Source: Lampris incognitus (taxonomy: Eukaryota > Chordata > Actinopteri > Lampriformes > Lampridae). Taken from it: a DNA stretch of 64,000 nucleotides. Shown here piece by piece: positions 1-50,338 of this stretch (positions are counted from its first letter, which is position 1; every line of letters starts with the position of its first letter). Under the pieces are notes generated by a model, which searched no databases, was not told where the DNA came from, and saw only the letters and a list, made by a program, of their open reading frames with translations. The translations under genes were made by a program, and so were the position numbers. The stretch covers positions 146,434,067 to 146,498,066 of the forward strand of contig NC_079211.1 of the NCBI RefSeq assembly GCF_029633865.1, written 5' to 3'.

Positions 1-209
1 TGCCAGCGCTATTAAGATGAAAGCCTTAATAGTGATTGGGTGGTTCAAATTAAAATTCCTTCATCTGTTGCTGCTCACCTCAAACGGCGAAGACGGCTGA
101 TTGGGGTCGCTCTTGTCTGGCTGAGTAATTACCTCGAGGTTTTCCTCGTCTCAGCTTCACGTGAAACCAAAGAAAACAACACGTGACGGGAGCATCTCCG
201 TTCCCCTAC
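1..209. other. mmp11 intron 6, partial
   Basis: Intronic DNA between the first hemopexin exon and the next exon, which is off the left edge. I see no repeat or gene in it. Confidence 0.7.
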
Positions 210-40068
<39,859 letters not shown>

Positions 40069-40191
40069 GTCGGCCGGGAGGAGGAGGAGGAGGAGGAGCT
40101 GGTCTCTGGAGCAGGAGCAGGAGCAGGAGCGGAGCCGGCGGCCCTGCGGACTGGCTGACTGACTGGCGGCTGGGGACTCCGGCCGACTCTC

Positions 40192-40199
40192 TTTAAATA
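40192..40199 (-). promoter_or_regulatory. Candidate TATA box of mmp11
   Basis: On the minus strand the sequence reads TATTTAAA, 124-131 bp before the start codon. A start site about 30 bp further on would fall near 40165 and give a 5-prime leader of about 100 nt rich in GGAGCAGGA and GAGGAG repeats. Position and surrounding GC-richness fit, but there is no transcript evidence. Confidence 0.45.
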
Positions 40200-40620
40200 G
40201 ATTCCGATTTCTTTGTTCCCCCCTTCTTTCTCTTTTTTCTCCCCCCCTTCCTCCGCAAACTTTTTTTTTTCTCCTGGTAACCCCGGGGTGAGAAAACCAC
40301 CCGCGACCCACGTCACTGTTAACCCCTTCCCTGCCGCGGCGCCCCTCGTCCGCACCGCACGCGCACGCCGGAGAGAGCGAGAAGACGCCCGCTCTCCGCT
40401 GCTGCTATCCGCGCGAGCGAACGAGAGGAGCGACGCGTCCCCGGCTTTAAAGGCGCAGTCCGCGATTAATTAAACGAAGCCGGGTTTACGCTCATAACGG
40501 GAGCACGCCGGTCTCACCCGTCCGCGTGCAGACAACGCCACGCCATTAGCTGCTGCCGCGCGCCTCCTTGCGAAGCTGTGGGTCAGGTGGACTCCGGTCC
40601 TCACAGCCACGAGGGATCAA

Positions 40621-41337
40621 ACCTGTGACAGCGTCAGAAAACATCACAAACGCGTGTTTAGTCGTTGTTCACTGATGGCCCTTGTGTTCAAGAGGCCTGT
40701 CAATCAAGCTGGGAGTGACAGCAGCTTCCTGCCCCGGGGGCGGGGGGGGGGGACCCCGTGGTTTACGTTTGGATCAGGGGTTGTCGCTTTAAGGTGTAAG
40801 AAAAGCAGATGGGGATCAGGGAGGAGGATCAAACCGATTAGATCTGTCTGGGAGATGGGGGCGAGGTAAACACACGGGGGACGGCGGTGCCCCGGAGAGG
40901 GAGGAGGGGTTAGACGAAAGGAGGAGGAAGAGGAGGGTGGTTTTGGCGTTTTTCTCGGAGGAAAGGAGACAGTGGAGGGAAGAAAAAAACAGTGAACAAC
41001 ATGAATCTTTTTTAAAAAGCGAGGGATGAGGGAGGAGATAAAACCTGCTGACGTTTGAGTTTCTTTTCTCTGCAGAGACACTAAAAGATGAGGGGTCTTT
41101 CTTTCTCTGCTGAGAAGACCCCTCATTAAGGAGGACTGTGACAAGACCTGTTTATATGATGGAGACACACCCCCCACCCCCACCCACCATTACACTGATA
41201 GCAGAGGAGAGTCTAGCGGAGCCCAGCTCTCTGAAGGAGCCCAGCTCTGCTGAAGGAGCCCAGTGAGGAGAAACGTTCCAATAAAAACTCATGTGCCACA
41301 AGGAGACGTTCACATCAGGACCACACCGTTTACAAAG
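40621..41337. other. Upstream flank of mmp11, no gene recognised
   Basis: Unique-looking DNA with G-runs (40730-40755) and a short perfect stem-loop near 41088-41127 (GATGAGGGGTCTT ... AAGACCCCTCAT). No conserved coding sequence seen. Confidence 0.6.
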
Positions 41338-41682
41338 GGAGGGGGGAGAGAGAGAAGGAAAGAGAGAGGGGGGCGAGAGGGGGGGAGAAAGAAAGAGACA
41401 GAAGGAGAGAGAGAGGAGAGAGAGGGAGGAGAGAGAAGGGGGGAGACAGAAGGAGAGAGGGGGGGTGAGAAAGAGAAGGAGAGAGAAAGAGGGGGAGAGG
41501 AGAGAGAGGGTGAAAAGGGAAGGATAGAGAGAGGGAGGACAGAGCGAAGGAGAGAGAGGGGACAGAGAGGGGAAGGACAGAAGGAGAGAGAGAGAGAGAA
41601 GGACAGAGAAGGAGAGGGAGAGAGAAGGAGCGAGGGAGAGGAGAGAGAGGGGAGAGGGAGAGAGGGAGCGAGGGGCTTTTTT
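41338..41682. repeat. Purine-rich (GA)n-type low-complexity tract
   Basis: About 345 bp almost entirely G and A on the plus strand (GAGAGAGGAGAGAGAGG words), upstream of mmp11. The open frames on both strands are compositional artefacts. Confidence 0.95.
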
Positions 41683-42166
41683 AGGACTCACAAAGTGACT
41701 ATATGTGAGCTCGCATGTGTAATTTGGACCGAGTAGCTCTGCACTAAGTACGTTCATTACTGCACCTTGAAGCCGGCTCAGGCCAGAGCGGCCTGCATGG
41801 GCCGATTACTGCCAGACTTCGACCCGGCGCCTCCTCATTTACCACTACACCTTCACGAAGTCCACACGTGCAGGCGGCCATTCGACAGCGACCGCTACAC
41901 AGCGGATGGAGACACGGTTCATTCATACCGGGCAGCGACACTGACGTCATCCTGTCTGTGACGCTGAGAGCAACGTCTTCCTCGATGGCGTCCTCCGTCC
42001 ATCCGCACCACCGCACGGGAAGCCGGGTGACACCCACATGACGCGGGGGGGCCACAGTATGGAGGGCTTCCTTCTGTGCTATTGCTACACCACATGCTGC
42101 TCGTCCTGTTGGCTTTAGGTCAGGAATCAGCAGCGTTCGGTGGTCATCTCATTTCATGTACACGTA
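41683..42166. other. Intergenic stretch with nothing recognised
   Basis: No repeat family, exon-like frame or RNA gene seen before the Tc1 palindrome. Confidence 0.6.
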
Positions 42167-43363
42167 CACTACCGTTTAAAAGTTTGGGATCACCCAAACA
42201 ATTTCGTGTTTTCCATGAAAAGTCACACTTATTCACCACCATATGTTGTGAAATGAATAGAAAATAGAGTCAAGACACTGACAAGGTTAGAAATAATGAT
42301 TTGTATTTGAAATAAGATTTTTTTTACATCAAACTTTGCTTTCGTCAAAGAATCCTCCATTTGCAGCAATTACAGCATTTCAGACCTTTGGCATTCTAGC
42401 TGTTAATTTGTTGAGGTAATCTGGAGAAATTGCACCCCACTCTTCCAGAAGCAGCTCCCACAAGTTGGATTGGTTGGATGGGCACTTCTTTGAGCAGATT
42501 GAGTTTCTGGAGCATCACATTTGTGGGGTCAATTAAACGCTCAAAATGGCCAGAAAAAGAGAACTTTCATCTGAAACTCGACAGTCTATTCTTGTTCTTA
42601 GAAATGAAGGCTATTCCATGCGAGAAATTGCTAAGAAATTGAAGATTTCCTACACCGGTGTGTACTACTCCCTTCAGAGGACAGCACAAACAGGCTCTAA
42701 CAGGTACTATTTAATGAAGATGCCAGTTGGGGACCTGTGAGGCGTCTGTTTCTCAAACTAGAGACTCTAATGTACTTATCTTCTTGCTCAGTTGTGCAAC
42801 GCGGCCTCCCACTTCTTTTTCTACTCTGGTTAGAGCCTGTTTGTGCTGTCCTCTGAAGGGAGTAGTACACACCGGTGTAGGAAATCTTCAATTTCTTAGC
42901 AATTTCTCGCATGGAATAGCCTTCATTTCTAAGAACAAGAATAGACTGTCGAGTTTCAGATGAAAGTTCTCTTTTTCTGGCCATTTTGAGCGTTTAATTG
43001 ATCCCACAAATGTGATGCTCCAGAAACTCAATCTGCTCAAAGAAGTGCCCATCCAACCAATCCAACTTGTGGGAGCTGCTTCTGGAAGCGTGGGGTGCAA
43101 TTTCTCCAGATTACCTCAACAAATTAACAGCTAGAATGCCAAAGGTCTGCAATGCTGTAATTGCTGCAAATGGAGGATTCTTTGACGAAAGCAAAGTTTG
43201 ATGTAAAAAAAATCTTATTTCAAATAAAAATCATTATTTCTAACCTTGTCAATGTCTTGACTCTATTTTCTATTCATTTCACAACATATGGTGGTGAATA
43301 AGTGTGACTTTTCATGGAAAACACGAAATTGTTTGGGTGATCCCAAACTTTTGAACGGTAGTG
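42167..43363. mobile_element. Palindromic Tc1-like element built of two 5-prime halves
   Basis: TA duplications flank inverted ends CACTACCGTTTAAAAGTTTG. Both arms (about 42167-42702 and 43363-42828) contain the same terminal region and the same transposase N-terminus, MARKRELSSETRQSILVLRN then IAKKLKISYTGVYYSL (a helix-turn-helix DNA-binding domain). One reads on the plus strand from 42546, the other on the minus strand from 42984. The spacer encodes a little more of the minus-strand copy (RKRSGRPRCTTEQEDKYIRV). The catalytic DDE half is absent from both. Confidence 0.92.
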
Positions 43364-44285
43364 TATACCCACAGCAGTGCAACACAAAGACCAAAACACA
43401 CATCCAGACTACAAGAACACACACCTATCCAGACTACAAGAACACACACATCCAAACTACAAGAACACACACATCCAGACTACAAGAACACACATATCCA
43501 GACACACATATATCCAGACTACAAGAACACACACACACATATCCAGACTACAAGAACACACACACATCCAGACTACAAGAACACACATATCCAGACTACA
43601 AGAACACACACATCCAGACTACAAGAACACACACATCCAGACTACAAGAACGCACACATCCAGACTACAAGAACATACATATCCAGACTACAAGGGCACA
43701 CATATCCAAACTACAAGGACCCACACATCCAGACTACAAGAGCACACATATTCAGAATACAAGAACACACATATCCAGACTACAAGAACACACACATCCA
43801 AACTACAAGCACACATCCAAACTACAAGAACACACGCATCCAGACTACAAGAACAGACACATCCAAACTACAAGAACACACACATCCAGACTACAAGAAC
43901 ACACATATCCAGACTACAAGGACACACACATCCAAACTACAAAAACACATATCCAACATATCAACAACAAAAAAATCAATGTCCAAGAGAGCGAATGCCA
44001 GGATGACTGTCGGAACTGCCGGTCTGCATGGGCTAGCAGTTAACTTAGCCTGCCCCGCTTCCACATCCTGTCAGGTTGCCCTCGGTGTGTCCTCTTTGGG
44101 TGCAGTTCCAGGCAGGGCCATGGGCCTTGGGCCCACAGGATGCAGCAGACCCCAGCCATCAAACAAAGACACAAACTTAGACGAAGACAGGGACAAAGAC
44201 ACTGCATCGACGGTACTGGGTGGGGCCACTGCCAACGTAAGTTTGCGCCGTCATCCTCTCACACCAGAAGCGGAAGCACTTCCGG
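43364..44285 (-). mobile_element. VNTR retroposon family, copy 4, with 21-bp array
   Basis: Minus-strand element: 3-prime end ACTGCTGTGGGT at the left, immediately beside the Tc1 palindrome. It has an expanded 21-bp array, the GCTAACTGCTAGCCCATGC segment reversed near 44025, and a 5-prime remnant with GCGCAAACTTACGTTGGC near 44240. Confidence 0.8.
43385..43955 (-). repeat. 21-bp VNTR, about 26 units
   Basis: Units of ACACATCCAGACTACAAGAAC with small length changes. Other copies of this retroposon carry one to three such units (for example 2529-2553 and 21420-21475), so the array expanded only in this copy. Identical adjacent units without unique spacers rule out CRISPR. Confidence 0.95.
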
Positions 44286-44319
44286 GTCTTAAAGGCCCAA
44301 TTGATGATTTAGAAAACCA

Positions 44320-44662
44320 CTTTATTTATTTTTGTCATTGTACAGTTTGGTTACAATGAAATTCATCCTCTGCATCTAACCATCCTATTGTATAGGAGCA
44401 GTGGGCAGCTGCAGCACCCGGGGACCAACTCCAGCTCTTCTTTCCATTGCCTTGCTCAGGGGCACAGACAGGGGTATTAACCCTAACATGTGTGTCTTTT
44501 TGATGGTGGGAGGAAACCCGAGCACCCGGAGAAAACCCACGCAGACACAGGGAGAACAGGAAATTCCACACAGAAAGGACCTGGGACGGCCTGGGAATCG
44601 AACCCAGGACCTTCTGGCTGTGAGGCAACAGTGCTAACCACTTGGCCACTGTGCCGCCATAT
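44320..44662 (-). mobile_element. tRNA-derived SINE, family B variant with LINE-like tail, copy 2
   Basis: Minus-strand head: A box TGGCCAAGTGGTTAGCAC and B box GGTTCGATTCCC. Then the family B body and a 3-prime end reading AATTTCATTGTAACC and ACAATGACAAAAATAAATAA, like the 3-prime ends of L2/CR1-type LINEs. Confidence 0.75.
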
Positions 44663-44759
44663 AAAATGGAAGTCTATATACGTAGGTACATAGTTGAAGA
44701 GTTTAAGTCACAGACGGAAATAAGCATTTTGTGTCTTTTTCAACCTGTGATAATTGAAA

Positions 44760-45480
44760 ATCTACTACTACTACTACTATTACTACTACTACTACTACTA
44801 CTTTTGGCTGCTCCCATTAGGAGTCGCCACAGCGGATCATCTGTTTCCATCTCTTCCTGTCCTCTGCATCTTCCTCTGTCACACCAGCCACCTGCATGTC
44901 CTCCCTCACCACATCCATAAACCTCCTCTTTGGCCTTCCTCTTCCCCTCTTCCCTGGCAGCTCCATATTCAGCATCCTTCTCCCAGTATACCCAGCATCT
45001 CTCCTCCACACATGTCCAAACCATCTCAGTCTTGCCTCTCTTGCTTTGTCTCCAAACCGTCCAACCTGAGCGGTCCCTCTAATATACTCGTTCCTAATCC
45101 TGTCCTTCTTCATCACTCCCAATGCAAATCTTAACATCATCAACTCCGCCACCTCCACCTCCTGTCTTTTCATCAGTGTCACTGCCTCCAAACCATATAA
45201 CATAGCTGGTCTCACAACCATCTTGTAAACCTTCCCTTTAACTCTTGCTGGTACTGTTCTGTCGCAAATCACTCCTGACACTCTTCTCCACCCACTCCAC
45301 CCTGCCTGCACTCTCTTCTTCACCTCTCTTCTGCACTCCCCGTTACTTTGAACAGTTGACCCCAAGTATGTGAACTCATACGCCTTCGTCACCTCTACTC
45401 CTTGCATCCTCACCATTCCACTGGCCTCCCTCTCGTTCACACATAGTATGTATTCTGTCTTGCTCCTACTGACTTTCATA
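44760..45480 (-). mobile_element. RTE-like LINE 3-prime fragment A
   Basis: Minus strand: (TAC/GTA)n tail at 44762-44803, then the last 230 codons of the ORF (MKVSRSKTEYI at the start, RWFGHVWRRDAG, EDAEDRKRWKQMIRCGDS at the end), one frame apart from the first residues. Joined at its 5-prime side to a 250-bp unrelated segment. Confidence 0.88.
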
Positions 45481-45733
45481 GGAACTCTGAATGAGGAATA
45501 TGAAGCGGAAATTGAAAGCACGCAGGATTATCAGGACTGCATTATTCTGTAGAAGACACGTGCTACCAGATTGATTAAAAGGGTATGTAGACCATGAGTA
45601 TGTGTGTGGGTAACGTAAGAGCAAACTCTTTCGGCTCTATGAACAGTTTGTCAAGCTGCCAAAATTAATAATTGAGAAGTTTCACAGAGAAATAAGCCAG
45701 TGGCAGGAATTCTGGAGCCAGTACAGTTGCTGG
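45481..45733 (-). repeat. 250-bp segment fused to the LINE 3-prime end, copy 1
   Basis: Reads on the minus strand from TGTACTGGCTCCAGAATTCC to CATATTCCTCATTCAGAGTT, directly before the LINE codons MKVSRSK. The same segment joined at the same point is at 60785-61030. Not recognised; no clear coding potential. Confidence 0.85.
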
Positions 45734-46360
45734 TACCCTTCCGTCGCAGATCGCTCCTGACACTCTTCTCCACCCACTCCACCCTGCCTGCACTCTCTTC
45801 TTCACCTCTCTTCTGCACTCCCCGATACTTTGGACAGTTAACCCCAAGTATTTAAACTCAAATGTCTTCTTCACCTCTACTCCTTGCATCCTCACCATTC
45901 CACTGTCCTCACACTCATTCACGCATAGGTATTCCATCTTGCTCCTACTGACTTTCATTCCTCTTCTCTCCAGTGCATACCTCCACCTCTCCAGGCTCTC
46001 CTCCACCTGCACCCTACTCTCGCTACAGATCACAATGTCATCCACAAACATCATCGTCCATGGAGACTCCTGCCTGATCTCGTCCGTCAACCTGTCCATC
46101 ACCATTGCAAACAAGAAAGGGCTCAGAGCCGATCCTTGATGTAATCCCACCTCCACCTTGAACCCATCTGTCATTCCAACCACACACCTCACCTCTGTCA
46201 CAATTCCCTCATACATATCCTGCACCACTCCTACATACTTCTCTGCAACTCCCGACTTCCTCATACAATACCACACCTCCTCTCTCGGCACCCTGTCGTA
46301 CGCTTTCTCTAAATCCACAAAGACACAAGGTAGCTCCTTCTGGTCTTCTCTGTGGTAATT
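45734..46360 (-). mobile_element. RTE-like LINE fragment B (reverse transcriptase core)
   Basis: Minus strand: VFVDLEKAYDRVPREEVWYC, HQGSALSPFLFAMVMDRLTD, then MFVDDIVICSESRVQ and on to WSGWRRVSGAICDGRVPA. The catalytic box reads FVDD instead of FADD. The region MKVSRSK to RVPA is duplicated in fragment A, so A and B are separate insertions. Confidence 0.88.
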
Positions 46361-47078
46361 GAAAATAAGGGCCCGTTTTACTCCAGTCTCTACACACAAG
46401 ACGTGCCCATCAACAGCACGCTGGGCTGCATCAGACTCGGGTGGTGTGCATGTGGCGGTGTGGAGGGATGCTTCATTTTCTCAGTTTTCCAGTGTGAACT
46501 CACTACATACTCAAACCCCAGCTAGCACTCGTCTGTAGTGTGCATGCAGGACACAGGGTTGACTCTACGTGGGCTTCCACGTTGTGCTTGGTGGAAACTG
46601 CTTATATTGATCACATCCAGTCAGATATGATCAATATTGATCACTTCAGACAAGGAGCTCCTTCTTCTTTTCCCTTGCCATCTAATCGACATGTGTACAC
46701 TTATTAAATTGGTATAATGTAATGAAACACACGACGTTTCTACTTTGCTAGATTGAACTGAAAGGCAGTATTCTACTGTCTCTATTGTACTGTAACAGTA
46801 CAAGAAGTGTAGGACTCATTAGACTATCTGGTGATTTCAGAGGTGGATTTCTGGATTTTCAGAGCAAAGATCCATTCAGGATCCTGGTAGTGAAAAACAA
46901 ACATTTTAACATTAGATTTCCTGAATTATCTTGTGGTTTTTGTTTTGTTGTTGTTTTTTTGTGTTGTTGTTTGTTTTGTTTTGTTTTTTTTGGCGGGGGG
47001 GGGGGCTGTTGGTCACAATAATCGGATTATTTAAACAGTGTTAGTATAGCAATGATTCTGTTCAATGATTGTTTATGA
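46361..47078. other. Intergenic stretch with nothing recognised
   Basis: Unique-looking DNA with a TTGTTTT-rich and G-run tract at 46930-47008. No gene seen. Confidence 0.6.
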
Positions 47079-47122
47079 ATGAATGAATGAATGTGTGTGT
47101 GTGTGTTTGTGTGTGTCTGTGT
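47079..47122. repeat. (GAAT)n and (GT)n microsatellites
   Basis: Four GAAT units followed by GTGTGTGT with minor interruptions, next to a MITE end. Confidence 0.9.
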
Positions 47123-47136
47123 TCTCCTGGATTCGC

Positions 47137-47538
47137 AAATAGCGTCCGGATGTGGGCCACTTCAGGCAGTGATGCAGCACTGATGGTCTTCTTCTGGCCC
47201 TGACAAAATGGATGTGAGCCTGAAGTGGCCCACATGTATAATAGCAAATATGGCCCAAATATGCCAAATCAAAGATGCGGTGCTCTTGGCAACATGTGAT
47301 CTGGATGTGAACCTGAAGTGGCCCGTGTGGTAAATGGTGAATATGGCCCAAGTATCACAAAACAAATATGGGCCACCTTTGACAAATATGTGGCACATGC
47401 AGCATTGCTGTGGCTTGGTTGTGGCCCAGATCTGGCAAACAGGAGCGGACCGCCCAAGTGCCATCATTTCACATGGTATGTGGGCCGATGAAGTGTCGGT
47501 ATGGGACGGGTCTGGGCCACAGCAATTTTGCTATCTGA
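47137..47538 (-). mobile_element. CCCAGATAGC MITE, copy 4 (inverted)
   Basis: Reverse orientation: left end AATAGCGTCCGGATGTGGGC, right end CAGCAATTTTGCTATCTGAG. Same body as the other copies. Confidence 0.85.
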
Positions 47539-47539
47539 G

Positions 47540-47965
47540 AAGTGTCACCTTGTCGTTGTGGAGGAGCTTGTGTGTACCAATAATCCCAAGAGCTATGCCG
47601 TCCGGAGCTAGGCTCCTGGTAGGGTCACCCAAGTTGGATAGGTCAAGGGGGGGGGGGGGGTTCCAGATGAAGTGCGATCCAACAAAGACCTCAGCGGCAG
47701 AGCTGGTGGAAGATGTCTCCAGGTCACAACAGCAGTGATGAAGGCGGATGAAGGCTGCAACAGAGGGTGGTCCCCAATCATCTTGGTTCTCCATGCCATT
47801 GGACTCTGGCCACCCGCTGCCAAGGACCATGTGGTGGCTGCAGGCCCATCAGCCTTTCCACGTAAAAAGCTGTCACGCACAGACGTCCTCTCATTATGCG
47901 GCTCCGGGCTTGGCCTCTGCACCCGCCTGAGGACCCAGAGGGATCCAGAGGGAGGACAGTCATAT
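47540..47965. repeat. Unclassified sequence, possibly a LINE 5-prime fragment
   Basis: AGTGTCACCTTGTCGTTGTGG and ATCCCAAGAGCTATGCCGTC resemble, from memory, a common fish interspersed repeat. No protein domain is visible and I cannot place it in a family. Confidence 0.3.
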
Positions 47966-48203
47966 GTCCCCTTTCCACTACATGGTACCGGCTCGACCCG
48001 ACTGACTCGCCCTTTTTTCCTTTTCCATTACTGGAAAGTACCAGCATTTTTAGTAACTGTTACCACTTTTCTGGTACCACCTTTGTCGACGTTCCAAAAA
48101 AAACAAAAACTGGAGCGGCTACCAAAATCAATGCAGACCTCTGATTGGTCAGAGAAACGCGTCACTGCGTCATCAATGCGCGCATGGGATATCGCCTGCC
48201 ATT

Positions 48204-48416
48204 ATGAATCCTAAAGCCAGCAAAACCAGAAGACGATGTGAAGTATATAATTTAACTTAAATCCTGTATCTCGAGCTTTTTTATTTTGTCTTTTTTATTT
48301 TTTTTATGGATATGTAAATTTTAATTGTGAAATAATTTATATTTTTGTAACTACTTTTTGTCCTATTGTGATGTAATATATTCTTGTTTATATGTTTTGT
48401 TCAATAAAAAAAAAAA
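48204..48416 (+). mobile_element. Retroposed 213-bp insert with 16-bp target duplication
   Basis: Flanked by the perfect 16-bp repeat GATATCGCCTGCCATT (48188-48203 and 48417-48432). AT-rich, with AATAAA at 48403-48408 running straight into a terminal A-run. These are the marks of LINE-mediated insertion of a polyadenylated RNA, either a 5-prime truncated mRNA fragment or a short retroposon. It opens ATGAATCCTAAAGCCAGC, but no protein is recognised. Confidence 0.85.
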
Positions 48417-48439
48417 GATATCGCCTGCCATTTTTAAAC

Positions 48440-48712
48440 GGTAGAGGCTAGTTCCCATCGATGCAGAGAACGGAAACGGAGTAGAGAACGGTCAACTGAG
48501 CATGCGCGAAACGCCTCTACCACGCCTCCACACGCCCCGCGTAGCATCCAGGCGCTAGGATACTAGGAAGACCCGCCCCTACTCTGCGTCTGATTGGCTA
48601 ACTTTAACCCTAAACCCCGCCCTAACCCTAACCTACCCAAACAACGGAGGCAACGAGCACTTGCGCATGCTCAGTTGACCGTTCTCCGCATCGACGGGAA
48701 CTAGCCTCTACC
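48440..48712. mobile_element. Nested 273-bp inverted-repeat element, Mutator-like
   Basis: Ends GGTAGAGGCTAGTTCCC and GGGAACTAGCCTCTACC, with homology extending about 60 bp into each arm (GAGAACGGTCAACTGAGCAT). It is flanked by the perfect 10-bp repeat ATTTTTAAAC (48430-48439, 48713-48722). A long inverted repeat with a 9-11 bp duplication suggests a Mutator-type non-autonomous element. Confidence 0.75.
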
Positions 48713-48883
48713 ATTTTTAAACACGGAAGCGGTCGAGGCGGGTTTACCTTACGAGTACGTTCTGAAACTGAAAAAAAATGGAGCCGAAAACCCACGCCGT
48801 GGTCTGTCGAGTGTGTTACGGTAATGGAAGACGACACGGAAGCGAGTAGAGCCGGTACCATGTCGTGGAAAAGGGGCCCATAT

Positions 48884-49228
48884 AGGCGGCTCGAGTGACG
48901 CCGTGTGTGTGTCTTATCTGTTGCGTCAGACTTCGGCCCACCGTCCGAACCTTGACCCTGAACGCTGATCTTTACCACAATAATACAACAAAACGGTCAC
49001 AAATGCGGGGGGAGGAGAACCAGACAGGAGCGGTAAGGGAAAACATATCAGACTGCATTGGTTTCATTCACACACGCTGGTTCTGTTGCGTCAGAATCCG
49101 TCCTGTATCCCCCCCCAGGGCGCAAATTCGGTGACTCGCGGAGGACCCGAGAAGGGCGCGCTCGCAGCTGACGTATGGACACGCGGGGGACAAGTGACAT
49201 CACAGAGGTGAGGACGTTACATAGCTAG
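48884..49228. other. Intergenic stretch with nothing recognised
   Basis: No repeat or exon recognised between the inverted-repeat element and the LTR element. Confidence 0.6.
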
Positions 49229-50338
49229 TGTAACCTATTTTTCTGGACTTGGCCTGTTAGTGATTTTAAGTTCCTGTTATAAGCTGTTGCCACAGTATGT
49301 GCCTTGAGCTCTTATTTTGAAGGCTGAAGAGAGAGCGGAAGTGCTGTATGCAGTGTTGTTGCTGCGGAGTTCTGTTGGGGGGAAGAATCCAAATAAAGTG
49401 GTCCTCGTGCGAAAGTGGAACCTCCGTATTTGTTATTTTATAGTTTCATGCAGTATAGGCCAGTGTTTCTCAACCGGGGGTCCGCGGACCCCTAGTGGTC
49501 CGTGGTGTAATTGCAAGGGGTCCGTGAAAATAAAATATCTTTAAAAAAAAGATCCTATGACATTTATAGAAATAGGATTATTTTACTCAAATGTGACTGA
49601 GACCTTTATCTACCTAAACTATAAAGGGTAACAGGACTTTTTTCTCTAATTACATGTTTCACAAGTGTAATTTATTGTATTTTAATAAGAGATCTCGCTC
49701 CCGTTTGCATTGTTAAAAGTTACTGCATAAAAATTATGTTACATATATCTGAAAGTTACTGAATACATATTCTGTTTTGTTACATATATCTGAAAGTTAC
49801 TGGATACATATTCTGTTTTGTTACATACATCTGATAGTTACTGAATACATATTCTGTTTTGTTACATATATATATATATCTAAGTTACAACTGAAAGCTC
49901 TTATTTTTGCCCCAAAGAGTGAATAAATGCTACAATGCAATTTAAAATGCAGTTTCTACTGTTTCTACAAATTGCAACCCCCCTCCCCCAAGATCAGGTG
50001 TTGGGGTCCTCGGGGTAGATCAAAAATACGCAGGGGGTCCAGGACCCCAAAAAGGTTGAGAACCACTGGTATAGGCGACATCTAAAAACCCTCGGTTACA
50101 TTGGTGGCAGCGGTGGGATCCGGAAGTGTGCAGATCCTCAGAAGTCTCTTCGGAGCGCGGGAATAACAAAGCGTGAGGACGCGCTTCCGGGGAGGGTGAC
50201 GACTGTAAACTACTAATAAGACACGTTAGCCCCTAGCTAATGGGTCTGACCCTTTAGCCGAGCGGTTAGTGACGTCGCCTTGTGGCACAGTACAGCCCGT
50301 ATCGAATCCCGCACCGGGCAAGAAAATATCCGGTTACA
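49229..50338 (+). mobile_element. Small LTR element with unlike ends, split by a hAT insertion
   Basis: Bounded by TGTAACC and GGTTACA with the 4-bp duplication CTAG on both sides (49225-49228, 50339-50342). The left LTR (49229-50100; 256 bp without the hAT) has an AATAAA signal near 49393 and ends in GGTTACA. T plus TGGTGGCAGCGGTGGGAT follows, an 18-nt primer-binding site that from memory matches another leucine tRNA 3-prime end. After a 103-bp internal region comes a 135-bp right LTR (50204-50338) with tRNA-like A box TAGCCGAGCGG and B box ATCGAATCC. The two LTRs share only their ends. No coding capacity. Confidence 0.65.
49461..50068 (-). mobile_element. Non-autonomous hAT-type element, copy 2
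   Basis: Inverted relative to 519-1247; ends CAGTGTTTCTCAACC and GGTTGAGAACCACTG. A perfect 8-bp target duplication GTATAGGC (49453-49460, 50069-50076) confirms boundaries and hAT type. Inserted inside the left LTR of the element above. Confidence 0.92.

Larger units (their letters stand above)
47966..48878. mobile_element. Inverted-repeat DNA transposon hosting two nested insertions
   Basis: Ends GTCCCCTTTCCACTACATGG and, inverted, GGCCCCTTTTCCACGACATG, both continuing TACCGGCTC. The 5-bp direct repeat CATAT lies on each side (47961-47965, 48879-48883). Inside are a retroposed insert (48204-48416) and a second inverted-repeat element (48440-48712). Without these it would be about 400 bp. 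Superfamily not assigned. Confidence 0.75.

Noticed and set aside
40069..40311. Upstream in-frame ATG at 40311 as the mmp11 start
   Set aside because: It lies before the likely TATA box and would add about 80 low-complexity residues before the signal peptide.
41263..41757. Glu/Arg- and Ser/Leu-rich frames upstream of mmp11
   Set aside because: Compositional artefacts of a GA-rich tract.
43361..44359. A 332-residue Thr/His-rich frame and a possible CRISPR-like array
   Set aside because: Units of 21 bp are contiguous without unique spacers, and the frames are repeat translations; this is a VNTR inside a retroposon.
50225..50312. A functional tRNA gene
   Set aside because: A-box- and B-box-like sequences are present but no proper acceptor stem is visible, and the stretch sits within an LTR-like unit shared with other loci.
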